Below, one piece after another: positions 47,406-56,836 of a stretch of DNA of 64,000 nt; within the stretch, counting starts at the first letter, position 1; each line of letters starts with the position of its first letter. The stretch is from Barthelona sp. PCE (lineage: Eukaryota; Metamonada: BaSk clade), in the NCBI GenBank assembly GCA_040285745.1, contig JAUFOR010000006.1, forward strand, positions 186,001 to 250,000, in the 5' to 3' direction. A program made the translations under genes and the position numbers. The notes below the pieces were generated by a model. That model did not search any database. It was not told the origin of the DNA and worked only from the letters and a program-made list of their open reading frames with translations.

Positions 47406-49220
47406 GTGCCCAAACCACCAAGAGTAGGCATAGGTGCGAATTGTTCACATTTTTGTGATGGGGAACGTTTATTTGTAACTTTGAATGATGACTTCACTGA
47501 AAAGAATGAGGTGTGTATGTTATTAGGAAGAAAGGGCATCGTATCAAGTGAGCCTTTAGCAAAGACTGTTGTTGGGGATCATTATTACAATTGGAAAGAA
47601 GTTCGGTTCAATACTTTTGAACTACGAATATTTTTTTATTGCGTAGAATCCAATGAATTTGTGCTCATCAAGTCAGTTTGTATTAAGTCAGAGTACAGAA
47701 GCCGTTCCAAATTTATTCTTATTAATGAGCGGTATGGTATATTGATAGAAAGAAAACCGTTTATTCTTGATTTAAAGTTGGGTTCGAAATCTGATATTTG
47801 CTATGATTTTGATTCGGTAATACAAACAAGTTCTTTGTTATTTAGGTCATATTCAATGTATGATTCTCTCTTTGTTGTTTTTAAATCAATAATAAGGTGT
47901 TCACTTGTAATTCCTGAAGATGCTGATGAACATCCGTTTTTTACCGATAAACATGCTCTTGTAGGTGAAGAAGTCTTTGCTTTTGATGTAACTCCAGGAA
48001 AAAATCGTTTCATAATGTTGGATGATGGTGTATTTGTGTATTATAATTCAGATGGTAGATTTGAGCCTATACAGGTTGAACTTCCTACAACACTGCCTTC
48101 AGATTATTTTTTTGTGAATGAAGGTCTAGTTTTTTTTTATGACTCCAAATCATTTTTGTATTATGATACTCAGTGCAAAGAATTGATTAAAGATGGTTCT
48201 ACACTTCAGTTAAAGCAAATGTTGGATATTAATAATGAAATTTTTTTTTTTAGACAAGGTTCATATTTTCCTCTTCTTGATAGCATTAAACAGATTGATC
48301 ACACATCATTTTCAATTGCCAACAACCAAGTTTGGAAGGTTTATGATGGAGAAATACCATATTTTGAACAAAATTCTGTTAAAAAATTGTTTTTGAATCC
48401 ATTTAGTGAGGAAATTGCATTTAAAAATTGTACAGGTATTATGCAAGTCAAACCTTTTTATGACGGTAATTGTTGGACATTGCAGTATATTAAAAAAGTT
48501 GAAAAGGATCACCATTTTTTTGTTGATTCAACAAGAGTTTTTTCATCTCAGGAAATTAGTTTTTTTCACAATATTAGTTTTAATGATTTATATTTAATAC
48601 ATAAGGTTGATAATATGATTCATATTAATGATATTGTGTTACAAGAGAGAGAATTGTTAAATGTTAAGGATATTATTGTTATTAGAGATAAATTATGGAC
48701 GATGTATGAAAACTCAGTGATTATACGTAGTTTGGATGAATTAGGATCCATATTAAGTTCCAAAGAACTTGTTTTTAATAATAGAATTTTAATGCAAATG
48801 AAAGTTAATTCATATTGTGCTGATCAAGCTATAATACAAGGGCATGCCCATAATGATGAGCGTTTGACGTGGATATACTTTGTTGAGTTGGTTGAGGGAG
48901 ATTTTGAGCAAAAATTTATTAGGGTTGTTGAGCATTCTAATGTTGTGTTTGTTGATACTAGTGTTGTTGTTTTACGCAATTCTGTCTACATTTTCAATAG
49001 TAGCAAGCAACGTGTTCTTGAGCTACCTGTATTTGAGGGAAGTGCATATTGTTATTCTCCCAAGCCAGGTGTTTATTCAAGATTATTTTTACATACGTAT
49101 AACCTTGCGATGAAAAAAGAATTATTCGTGTTTAACAGTGATTATACTGGTTTTGAGTTGCATATTGAGGAGATTAACCTCAGAAACATTATTGAGTCTA
49201 CTGAAGTTATAAATCTTTAG
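47406..49220 (+). CDS. Propeller-like 'MP-family' protein A, ATG replaced by GTG
   Basis: About 604 residues, nearly all short beta-strands separated by turns (DDGVFVYYNSDGRFEPIQV; NQVWKVYDGEIPYFEQ), which suggests a beta-propeller without WD40 or Kelch signatures. No signal peptide or membrane helix. The sequence should begin (M)PKPPRVGIG, like its three neighbours that begin MP, but the codon is GTG; the next in-frame ATG is about 37 codons later. TTTTTCA just upstream is the local initiator, so transcription would start about 2 nt before this codon. First of four consecutive divergent paralogues; it shares an SPKPGVYSRLFLH-type segment near the C-terminus with copy C (SPNPGFVAWFEYI). The gene ends 28 nt from copy B. 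Confidence 0.72.
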   Translation: MPKPPRVGIGANCSHFCDGERLFVTLNDDFTEKNEVCMLLGRKGIVSSEPLAKTVVGDHYYNWKEVRFNTFELRIFFYCVESNEFVLIKSVCIKSEYRSRSKFILINERYGILIERKPFILDLKLGSKSDICYDFDSVIQTSSLLFRSYSMYDSLFVVFKSIIRCSLVIPEDADEHPFFTDKHALVGEEVFAFDVTPGKNRFIMLDDGVFVYYNSDGRFEPIQVELPTTLPSDYFFVNEGLVFFYDSKSFLYYDTQCKELIKDGSTLQLKQMLDINNEIFFFRQGSYFPLLDSIKQIDHTSFSIANNQVWKVYDGEIPYFEQNSVKKLFLNPFSEEIAFKNCTGIMQVKPFYDGNCWTLQYIKKVEKDHHFFVDSTRVFSSQEISFFHNISFNDLYLIHKVDNMIHINDIVLQERELLNVKDIIVIRDKLWTMYENSVIIRSLDELGSILSSKELVFNNRILMQMKVNSYCADQAIIQGHAHNDERLTWIYFVELVEGDFEQKFIRVVEHSNVVFVDTSVVVLRNSVYIFNSSKQRVLELPVFEGSAYCYSPKPGVYSRLFLHTYNLAMKKELFVFNSDYTGFELHIEEINLRNIIESTEVINL

Positions 49221-49248
49221 AAAAAAGAAAATGTTTATTATATATACC

Positions 49249-51324
49249 CTATTCAGTATTTGTTGGAGATTTTGTAACAATATTTTTAATAAGAGAACAC
49301 TCAACATCAATGCATGTATAACCCTCAAAATCTCGAACATCAATCACTCGTTCAACAATTTCCGCATTATACTCATCATCAAAGGTTACAATAATGAATG
49401 TCATCATATTTGACTCATCTTTTCTATACACAGCAACGTTTTCCTCATTGCTGCGGTTCTCATGCATCTGGAATCCATCAGGGACTTGAAAAACCTTTGT
49501 TACACTTTGACGATCAATGTCGAATACATAAATTCCTTGGTCTCCAACTATTAAACTAGGACCAATGAACTCAAGGAAATCCTCGTACAACTCATTAGAT
49601 TCAATAACCAGTGTTTTAATCTGATCATCACTGGTAACACTAACAAATTGACCAATCTCATCATCATCATAAGAAACACAGAACAATGTATTACTCCATT
49701 GATTGTAAATAAGGGAATCTGAAGTTATTCCAGTTGGTAGAAGTTGGCAGACGTTATAATCGCTGTCAAAAGTGTAAATAAAAACATCTCTATCTAATGA
49801 TATACCAGCAATACGTTGTTGGTTATTTTCATTGGGTTTAATGAATTTAGCTTCAACTGGTGAACAATCTTTACCAACCTCATTTTCTATTGTAACTGCA
49901 ATGTTGTTCAGCTTCATTACATCGCTGTCTGATGTCAACATAAAACCACCAGGGTTGATATCATCCAATACCATTGTATCGTGTGTAGTAATCTTTCCAA
50001 ATGCAATACCATTGTCCATTGTGACTGGCGCAACTACGCATTTATCAAAATCATATATTTCTTCATTGAATTGAGCGTTGACGATCAAGTATGGTTTTCC
50101 TGTGAAGAACTGAATACATGCTGTATCAAGTGGTGCACAATCTAGATCGACAATGTGACATTCACCGGTTACAGTGTTGAAAACTAATACACGATATAAG
50201 ACGTCTGATATGATTATAAAATCTTTATACAGAGTACAATAAGAAATTTTTGGAATGAAAAATGCAACATTGCTCATTTTCATGGGAACAGAAACAAATA
50301 CATTGTTCCTGGATCTCACATTAAGCTTGTGTAAACCATTATACTCAAACAAAGAGTTCGAATTGAGTGAAACAGAAAAATCTGCGTCAGCACAAGTCAA
50401 CGGTTTACCCCACGAAATTCCACGTGTTGAATGAACAGCGTCACCATTAATAAAAATGTTATAAAAGATATTACCAGTAAAAACAGTCATTTGAAGCTGT
50501 CTATTCGGTATATCAAGTTTATGAATAAGTACCGAGCTCAAACTACTGTCTGTGTACTGAATAGCTGTATCAAGCCCAGGGAATTCTTCAAGAAAATCTA
50601 TAACTTTATCCTTAAAAAAATATTTAATGAAGCAACAACTTCCACCAGCTTCACCTATAATAAAGAATCCATCAAAGTTGAGGCTTTCTGGGAAGTAACA
50701 ATCAGCTGGAACCAATAACTGTCTGAATAAATCTCCATAATTACGATTCATATGATTATCCCTTGTTAACTGGAATAAATAAACTTTTTCATTAGTGTAA
50801 TCATTAAAGAGAATCCCATTTCTACACGTACCCCAATGATCAATCTCATTGGATGGAATTAAAAGGTCGCTGCAGTATATATTAGATGTCATAACATTCA
50901 TAATCCGAAATACACAAATTGTTTCATCAGACTCATCATTGAAACAAACTAGCGCGTCTCCATCTATACTTAAGAAGTATACGTATATGAATGTAATGTC
51001 TTGGTAATCTATTGTATAGCTTAATTCGTGGGTTTGTTGATTTAAGGTATCATAGAAGCTTGTCGTGAATGTATGTGATGATGTTCCTTCATCAACAAAC
51101 TTATCTTCGTTGCTGTAAAATATATGCGGTTCAAAAAGACATTTACGTGATGATAAACGTTGTTTTGGTTTGATTGTTGGCTGTTCAAAAGGAAGAAAGG
51201 CGACTTTTTCATTAGTTAACGGATTATCATACTCATACGACTTGTCTTTCAAGCATAAAACACAACTGTTGTCATATATAACTTTTTCGGTGTTTTCTTC
51301 CACATATGGTTGAATTCTAGGCAT
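49249..51324 (-). CDS. Propeller-like 'MP-family' protein B
   Basis: 691 residues starting MPRIQPYVEEN. Beta-rich throughout, with blade-like units such as DQGIYVFDIDRQSVTKVFQV and VLYRVLVFNTVTGECHIVDL. An LFEPHIFY segment near residue 65 corresponds to LLEPTIFY in copy C, and DQGIYVFD to DQGIYKMS in copy D, which supports common ancestry. No known domain signature, transmembrane helix or signal peptide. The start at 51324 is chosen because an ATCACAAG initiator-like motif lies between it and the more distant in-frame ATG, and because MPRIQP fits the family start. Tail-to-tail with copy A, head-to-head with copy C. Function unknown. Confidence 0.75.
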   Translation of the reverse strand: MPRIQPYVEENTEKVIYDNSCVLCLKDKSYEYDNPLTNEKVAFLPFEQPTIKPKQRLSSRKCLFEPHIFYSNEDKFVDEGTSSHTFTTSFYDTLNQQTHELSYTIDYQDITFIYVYFLSIDGDALVCFNDESDETICVFRIMNVMTSNIYCSDLLIPSNEIDHWGTCRNGILFNDYTNEKVYLFQLTRDNHMNRNYGDLFRQLLVPADCYFPESLNFDGFFIIGEAGGSCCFIKYFFKDKVIDFLEEFPGLDTAIQYTDSSLSSVLIHKLDIPNRQLQMTVFTGNIFYNIFINGDAVHSTRGISWGKPLTCADADFSVSLNSNSLFEYNGLHKLNVRSRNNVFVSVPMKMSNVAFFIPKISYCTLYKDFIIISDVLYRVLVFNTVTGECHIVDLDCAPLDTACIQFFTGKPYLIVNAQFNEEIYDFDKCVVAPVTMDNGIAFGKITTHDTMVLDDINPGGFMLTSDSDVMKLNNIAVTIENEVGKDCSPVEAKFIKPNENNQQRIAGISLDRDVFIYTFDSDYNVCQLLPTGITSDSLIYNQWSNTLFCVSYDDDEIGQFVSVTSDDQIKTLVIESNELYEDFLEFIGPSLIVGDQGIYVFDIDRQSVTKVFQVPDGFQMHENRSNEENVAVYRKDESNMMTFIIVTFDDEYNAEIVERVIDVRDFEGYTCIDVECSLIKNIVTKSPTNTE

Positions 51325-51560
51325 TAAAAATAAACAAAGCTGTACAAAAAACTTGTGATAGAGAGAGAAAAGGTAGAACAAGTATTGTGATTTATTTTTA
51401 CCCTTTTCATATTTTAGATGGAGATGCGTTTGAAGCCAACACACAGCGGTAAGACGATAGTTGTCTTCGTTGAGTAACTGATCATGAATTAGACCAATTT
51501 CTTTGTGCTTTTTACATTTCTTCTCTTTTCAGTTTTTATTGGGACAGTACTGTACATGCA

Positions 51561-53441
51561 ATGCCTCACGTAAGGCCATGGGTAACGGAGAACTTTATTT
51601 TCACAAATTTTCATGAAATAGTAATTATTTCAAGTACAAATGAGGTATTTAACAACCGAAAACTACACTTAATTGACATATATAAGGAATTAGTATTCCA
51701 AGGTCCGCCCGTACCTCCTCTTTACAACGATATTGTTCAAAGTGAGAAATTTGATATGTTGAAACCAACTTTGTTAGAGCCAACGATTTTTTACCGAACT
51801 ATGCATCTTGGTACAGATAGATCTATTACTGAACTGTTTGAATTCAGTGAAGGGGAGTTTATTTTTGTGAATCAATTCGATTTACCCTTTAGTTTTGAAG
51901 GATTCTTATTGGATAAGAATTATTTGGTATGCCAGAGAAAAGGTAATTATAAGACAGTTATTGAAATTGTGGAATTAAGAAGTAGCAATATTGTTTTTTT
52001 GAAAGTTTGTGAATCTGAAGTTGTTGAATTTGTTGAACAGTATGGATGTGCTTACATGGTATTCGGAGATCATTATAGTAACATTATGCTGTTTTCATAT
52101 ACAGATGAAGGCGTACCACAACTTATACATGATCATCCCTTTCAGAACGTAAAAATACGTGCGTTAGATCGAACTCCTGGTTATAATCGTATTGTAGTTG
52201 AAGAAAATGAAGAACTATGCACTTGTTCAGTGGACGAAAATGGTGTTTTGTCATTTCACCAGGAAAAATATTGCTTTACAAAATGGAATTGCAGAATAGA
52301 GTTTATTAACTTCTTAGATATTATTATTCCACACCCCAGGGACCGCGTACACTGTCACAGCACATATTGCGAATATTGGGATTTTGTGATGCTTGATAAT
52401 CAAGTGCATTGCACTGTGTATGATTCAGTAACAGGATTTACAACATTTCACCGTATATTTAAACGTGATATGAAATGTTTGTTTTTATTAGGAATCGATA
52501 CATTACCGTTTTTAAACATTAACCAACGCACTAGCACATCTTTTAGAAATTTCCCATTGTGTTTTGATTGGGTTAACAATTCTATCTGCTTATTTCATCC
52601 TTCTTCAGCAATGGAGGGCAGTACACTGCATAGTGTACACAGGTTTTATGATATTAATTCTCAGAAATGGTGCATTGGTTATGTGGTTGAAGAAGAAGGA
52701 GATTGTATAATTATTAAGCCAAAGAAAACAGTGAGATTTAAGAATCCAAAAGGCATTGAGTATTACAACGTATCCTTTAACAACAAACATCATGCTATTA
52801 CATTTAAACTGAGACAAGGATGGTTTTTCAAAGTTAATGAATTGTCATTGAACAGAAACGATATTCAATCAATGACAGTCGTGGGCAACCATGTATGGTT
52901 TGTTATTGGATTTAGAATTATCGCTATTTATATCCTAGATGAAGAAACAAGTGTTGTTAACAAAGAAATTGAAGTTGAAGTTGGTGATATGGTTGTTTAT
53001 TTATCTCCTAATCCATATTGTAAGGACGAGTGCTTTATAGGTTGTCATAATCGATGCTTTATTGCTAAATATGACAGGGAAGAAGAAATGCTGAAGAAGT
53101 ATGAAATTGTGCTCAATGATTCTCATAATCTTTGCTTTATTGATCAGGGAATGGTTGTTTATGGCAATAAGCTGTACGGTTTTGATGAGGATGGAATTAG
53201 TAATACATGGAATATAGCATTGGAAGAGGAAATTTTGCAAAAAAAAATGATATCACCTAATCCTGGTTTTGTTGCATGGTTTGAATATATTAATAGTTTT
53301 AACTTAAAGATGCATACCATGACACACAATCACGATTTAACTGGACTTGTTATTGACTCAAAAAATTTAAATGTCATAGAGTTTTTAGCAAATTGTAATG
53401 TAGATTCTGTATTATCCTCTTTTGGTAGTTTTTGTTCATAA
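51561..53441 (+). CDS. Propeller-like 'MP-family' protein C
   Basis: 626 residues starting MPHVRPWVTEN. Beta-rich, with repeated hydrophobic strand pairs (HVWFVIGFRIIAIYILDEET; DQGMVVYGNKLYGFDEDG). It shares the family N-terminus, the LLEPTIFY block with copy B and twice-occurring SPNP turns with copy A. It has many Cys and His in the middle (HPRDRVHCHSTYCEYW), not arranged as a recognised zinc finger. TTTTCAGTTTTTATT at 51526-51540 precedes the ATG by about 20-35 nt. The stop is only 4 nt from the stop of convergent copy D. Function unknown; no secretion signal. Confidence 0.75.
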   Translation: MPHVRPWVTENFIFTNFHEIVIISSTNEVFNNRKLHLIDIYKELVFQGPPVPPLYNDIVQSEKFDMLKPTLLEPTIFYRTMHLGTDRSITELFEFSEGEFIFVNQFDLPFSFEGFLLDKNYLVCQRKGNYKTVIEIVELRSSNIVFLKVCESEVVEFVEQYGCAYMVFGDHYSNIMLFSYTDEGVPQLIHDHPFQNVKIRALDRTPGYNRIVVEENEELCTCSVDENGVLSFHQEKYCFTKWNCRIEFINFLDIIIPHPRDRVHCHSTYCEYWDFVMLDNQVHCTVYDSVTGFTTFHRIFKRDMKCLFLLGIDTLPFLNINQRTSTSFRNFPLCFDWVNNSICLFHPSSAMEGSTLHSVHRFYDINSQKWCIGYVVEEEGDCIIIKPKKTVRFKNPKGIEYYNVSFNNKHHAITFKLRQGWFFKVNELSLNRNDIQSMTVVGNHVWFVIGFRIIAIYILDEETSVVNKEIEVEVGDMVVYLSPNPYCKDECFIGCHNRCFIAKYDREEEMLKKYEIVLNDSHNLCFIDQGMVVYGNKLYGFDEDGISNTWNIALEEEILQKKMISPNPGFVAWFEYINSFNLKMHTMTHNHDLTGLVIDSKNLNVIEFLANCNVDSVLSSFGSFCS

Positions 53442-53445
53442 CTTA

Positions 53446-55269
53446 TTAAATAAGTTTAACTTCAAAAACGGACAGAAAGTCCATTAAAATATCATAACGG
53501 TTCTCTTTTTCACCTTGTTCAGATATACTACGCACAACAATCTCTCTATTTATATAAGAAATTTCTTCAACAACATTTTCACCTGGACAGGAAAGATGCT
53601 TGTCTATATCTACATCACAATGGACAATATTAATTATGGAAAAATCTTCACTCATTTTATAAATACCCTGATCAGTAAAGAACCCTAGACATCCACAACA
53701 TCCACCAATACACTCTTCTTCATTAATTTTCAGCTGAACAGATCTATCAGCAGCAATATCACGGACATAAGACCCTTCGTTTAAGGTATAAATGTAATAA
53801 TTAGGATTAAACGGATTTGACATCAAATCATCTGATTCTTCATCAAAAATTGTAGTATTTGTAATTGTGACATTATCATTATCATAATAGAATTCAATCT
53901 CGTATCTTTTATCTCTTGAGAACACACATAAACCTTTGTTAGGACCAATACTACAACAAAACATTTGAGTATAAAAATTTAGATGTGAAATTTCTCCATT
54001 AGCATCATACATTAAAAAATGTTCATTGGCATCAGCTTGGGACGTCCATTCACATACAGCATCACCTGCTTTGATCATAATGCGATTTGTAAGACCGTTG
54101 GAGAGGTCTTGAGCAGAAATCCCTTCATGAAGCACTGAATTAACAAAATCATTCCACTTATCTTCATTAGAACCTTTCAAGTACACACGCTTCTCATCGA
54201 CATTTATGATGACATTAACGTCATCACCAAAAATGAAATTTGATCTGTATTTACGAACGGTTTCGGGATCAAGTATTGCATATACGTTATCAAGGCTGAC
54301 GATTCTATCAAAAGAATAGAAGCTATCATTTAAAACTTGTAATTCTTTCTGAAATAGTTCACGGAGATCCAAACCATGGGAAAAGTTAACTTTAGGTCTG
54401 TTATTAAATGCAATATTACCTGTACCTGATATACTTGCAATGCATCTGATACCTTCGTCTGAGAGATCTATAAAGTTTGTTGTTTCAAATGACGAAAAGC
54501 AAAACAATTGATAATCTTTTTGATAGACTAGCACACAAAAAGTATTAATAAAAGAAATATCATTCATCATGGATGCTAAATAGTCGACTAGCAACTGTGG
54601 TATAGGTTCTATGTTAACACCATCGTATAGAAATGATGCTGAATCATTGGGTTTCAAATACATGGTAACCAAACAATTCCCTCCAGGTATAACAGCGTAA
54701 GTATCAAACAATTCAATGTCTATAAGGGCTCCATCAATGTCCCTAGAATGATCTGTATCTATTATTGTTTGATTTTGAATAATAGATGAGGTAAAAATAC
54801 ATCCTGACTCCGCTAATAATTGCTTTTCGTTTCTTTGAGAAGATATCAATGGAGTAGTGTATAAAGCCAACACGTTATCATCACAAGAGTCAGCTTCGTG
54901 GTAGATTTTTCCAACACCAAAAGCTATTTTTGCGCTAGATTCTAAAGAAACGTTATAAGTATTCAGTATTTTAGGTCCATTTTTGGTGAGGGATACCTTT
55001 ACGATACTCTCCGTGTGACCTAAGTCATTAACTCTAAAATATGCTTCATTTCCAAAAAGTGTGGGGAAAAGCTCATATTTCATTTCTATTGGATATTCAA
55101 AATGCTTCATCCGCATAAAGTGGCAGTTGTAATGATCATTAAGATTGAAAATATCCAGAAATTGTAAGTCTCCATCATGTAACCAAATAGTATTACATGA
55201 GTCAGTAACCACGCAATCAACCAGTCCCTGAACGTGCATTCCGCCTTCAAATCCCTTTCTGCGTGGCAT
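53446..55269 (-). CDS. Propeller-like 'MP-family' protein D
   Basis: 607 residues starting MPRRKGFEGGMHVQG. Predicted beta-propeller-like, with blades such as NPNYYIYTLNEGSYVRDI and CGCLGFFTDQGIYKMSEDF. A CIGGCCGC cysteine cluster near residue 535 is peculiar to this copy. DQGIYKMS aligns with DQGIYVFD of copy B and DQGMVVYG of copy C. No signal peptide or membrane helix. A minus-strand TTTTTCACTCTTTT initiator lies about 30 nt upstream of the ATG (near 55290-55305). The end of the gene nearly touches copy C. Function unknown. Confidence 0.75.
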   Translation of the reverse strand: MPRRKGFEGGMHVQGLVDCVVTDSCNTIWLHDGDLQFLDIFNLNDHYNCHFMRMKHFEYPIEMKYELFPTLFGNEAYFRVNDLGHTESIVKVSLTKNGPKILNTYNVSLESSAKIAFGVGKIYHEADSCDDNVLALYTTPLISSQRNEKQLLAESGCIFTSSIIQNQTIIDTDHSRDIDGALIDIELFDTYAVIPGGNCLVTMYLKPNDSASFLYDGVNIEPIPQLLVDYLASMMNDISFINTFCVLVYQKDYQLFCFSSFETTNFIDLSDEGIRCIASISGTGNIAFNNRPKVNFSHGLDLRELFQKELQVLNDSFYSFDRIVSLDNVYAILDPETVRKYRSNFIFGDDVNVIINVDEKRVYLKGSNEDKWNDFVNSVLHEGISAQDLSNGLTNRIMIKAGDAVCEWTSQADANEHFLMYDANGEISHLNFYTQMFCCSIGPNKGLCVFSRDKRYEIEFYYDNDNVTITNTTIFDEESDDLMSNPFNPNYYIYTLNEGSYVRDIAADRSVQLKINEEECIGGCCGCLGFFTDQGIYKMSEDFSIINIVHCDVDIDKHLSCPGENVVEEISYINREIVVRSISEQGEKENRYDILMDFLSVFEVKLI

Positions 55270-55407
55270 AATAAAAAAAAGAACCTTTTAAAAGAGTGAA
55301 AAAAAAAAATTGTAGTTAGTTTCAAGTGCTTTGTTTCATTTTAGCATACTCAATGAAGTTTATGCAATCTAATCGAGATATTAAACTATATTTTACTACT
55401 TTTCAAA

Positions 55408-56406
55408 TCAACAACAATCCATTGAACCATAACAATGCTTAATAATATCTTCTTCTGTCATATTTTCAAAGTTACTTAAACTATTCCAATCAATAAAAAT
55501 GTTAAACGTGCCCATATCCCCAAACGTAACAGGACTTAAAAGATCTGAATCGAAGGAAATAAAATTTGTTTGTTTTTCACAACCTGCTTCTTTCCAATAT
55601 GAAATAGGATCTTGAGTAAAGACACCAGTAGCCGAAAATAAACGTGTACCAGCGTTTCCAGATCGCCAACGACCATAAAGACAATCATACATAACTTCAT
55701 TGCAAAAATCTTCAAACCATTTGAATGGTTCCGGTAAAGTGGCATCTTCAAAATCGTGCTCAATGGTTCGCACTCTGATAGCTTTAAAAAATTTCTTTGA
55801 AAAATCGTTATAGTCAAGATTCTCATCTTTTGGAATATCAGCAACTTGACGAAGGTAATTGCAAAGAACTAATTGTTCAACATTAATCCAACCTGTAAAT
55901 GTTTTAGGTACAAAATCTCCACAAAAAGTTTCTTCTTCAGGAATATAAGGATAATCACTTAGATTTATAGGTGATGAGATATCATCCTTGGTTAGAAGCC
56001 TAATGACGACTCCTGCATCGCTTAGACCATACATGTTACCAGAAGGAGTATAATTTTCAGTAAAAAAAACTTGAATCATTGCAACAGTGCTGGGGATATT
56101 CTGTTCAGCTAAATATTCATTTGGAAGATCATCAAGATAGAGTTGTAGGGCCAAATTGGCTTTTGGATCTGGTTTGAGTGGATATCTTTCACATAAAAAT
56201 GGTAAACCACCAGTTTTGGAACATAATGAAAGAGGTTTGAAATCAATCTTTCCAACCTCTACGATTGGCATAAGTGAAAAAATTCTTGTTTCAAAGATTT
56301 TTTCAAGTATCTCAGCCTCTTCAGCTGTTTCAAATTCTGAAAATGCAGGATGCGCGGATAAAGTTTGAGAAGATGGAAGATGCAATGTAACGAAGGGAAG
56401 AGGCAT
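55408..56406 (-). CDS. DUF1963 / YwqG-like protein
   Basis: About 332 residues starting MPLPFVTLHLP. The match to the bacterial YwqG (DUF1963) family is at the pattern level: SKTGGLPFLCERYPL near the N-terminus (family S..GG.P.LP....P), then LALQLYLDDLP (family L.FL.Q..L..LP), MIQVFFTEN (LQ.F.), and near the end FGDMGTFNIFIDWNSLSNF (family GD.G.LYFFI....L...DF). Biochemical function is unknown. The start at 56406 is supported by CTTCAATTTGC about 15-25 nt upstream; the in-frame ATG at 56457 would include that motif. The family is mostly bacterial with scattered eukaryotic members, so transfer is possible. Confidence 0.72.
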   Translation of the reverse strand: MPLPFVTLHLPSSQTLSAHPAFSEFETAEEAEILEKIFETRIFSLMPIVEVGKIDFKPLSLCSKTGGLPFLCERYPLKPDPKANLALQLYLDDLPNEYLAEQNIPSTVAMIQVFFTENYTPSGNMYGLSDAGVVIRLLTKDDISSPINLSDYPYIPEEETFCGDFVPKTFTGWINVEQLVLCNYLRQVADIPKDENLDYNDFSKKFFKAIRVRTIEHDFEDATLPEPFKWFEDFCNEVMYDCLYGRWRSGNAGTRLFSATGVFTQDPISYWKEAGCEKQTNFISFDSDLLSPVTFGDMGTFNIFIDWNSLSNFENMTEEDIIKHCYGSMDCC

Positions 56407-56836
56407 TAGTAGTGGTGCAAATTGAAGTGGTAGAACGGAGGAGAATTGGAAAAACAAAGATCTTTTTATGCAGTTTTTTCATGTCGTTTTGATAGCTCTT
56501 AAAGGGGTTAATGTATAGATTTAGTGTTTATTGGTTGAAATCAAGAGTATTCACATGTAAATAAAGGAGCCTGCACTATTTGCTGCCAATTTTTTTGATT
56601 AATTACTGTATCTTACCCATATTCGCGAGATAAAATAGTATTTGGTGCGCTTCAAACGATTTTTTTAGAGGAAAAGTATATCTCTTTTTAAAACTGCCTT
56701 ACATATTCTTTTCCATCAATTTTATTAGTGAAATGACGGTAATATTTCAACTTATAGTGATAATCAGGAATAAAAGCCTGAAAAATTGCTTTATCAATTA
56801 TTCCCCCATTTCTACTTGATTTCCTAAAAGCGCACA
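56407..56836. other. Divergent intergenic region, nothing recognised
   Basis: 430 nt between DUF1963 (minus) and SPT5 (plus). TATCAATTATTCCCCC near the SPT5 end resembles the initiator. I see no RNA gene or supported small ORF. Confidence 0.5.
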
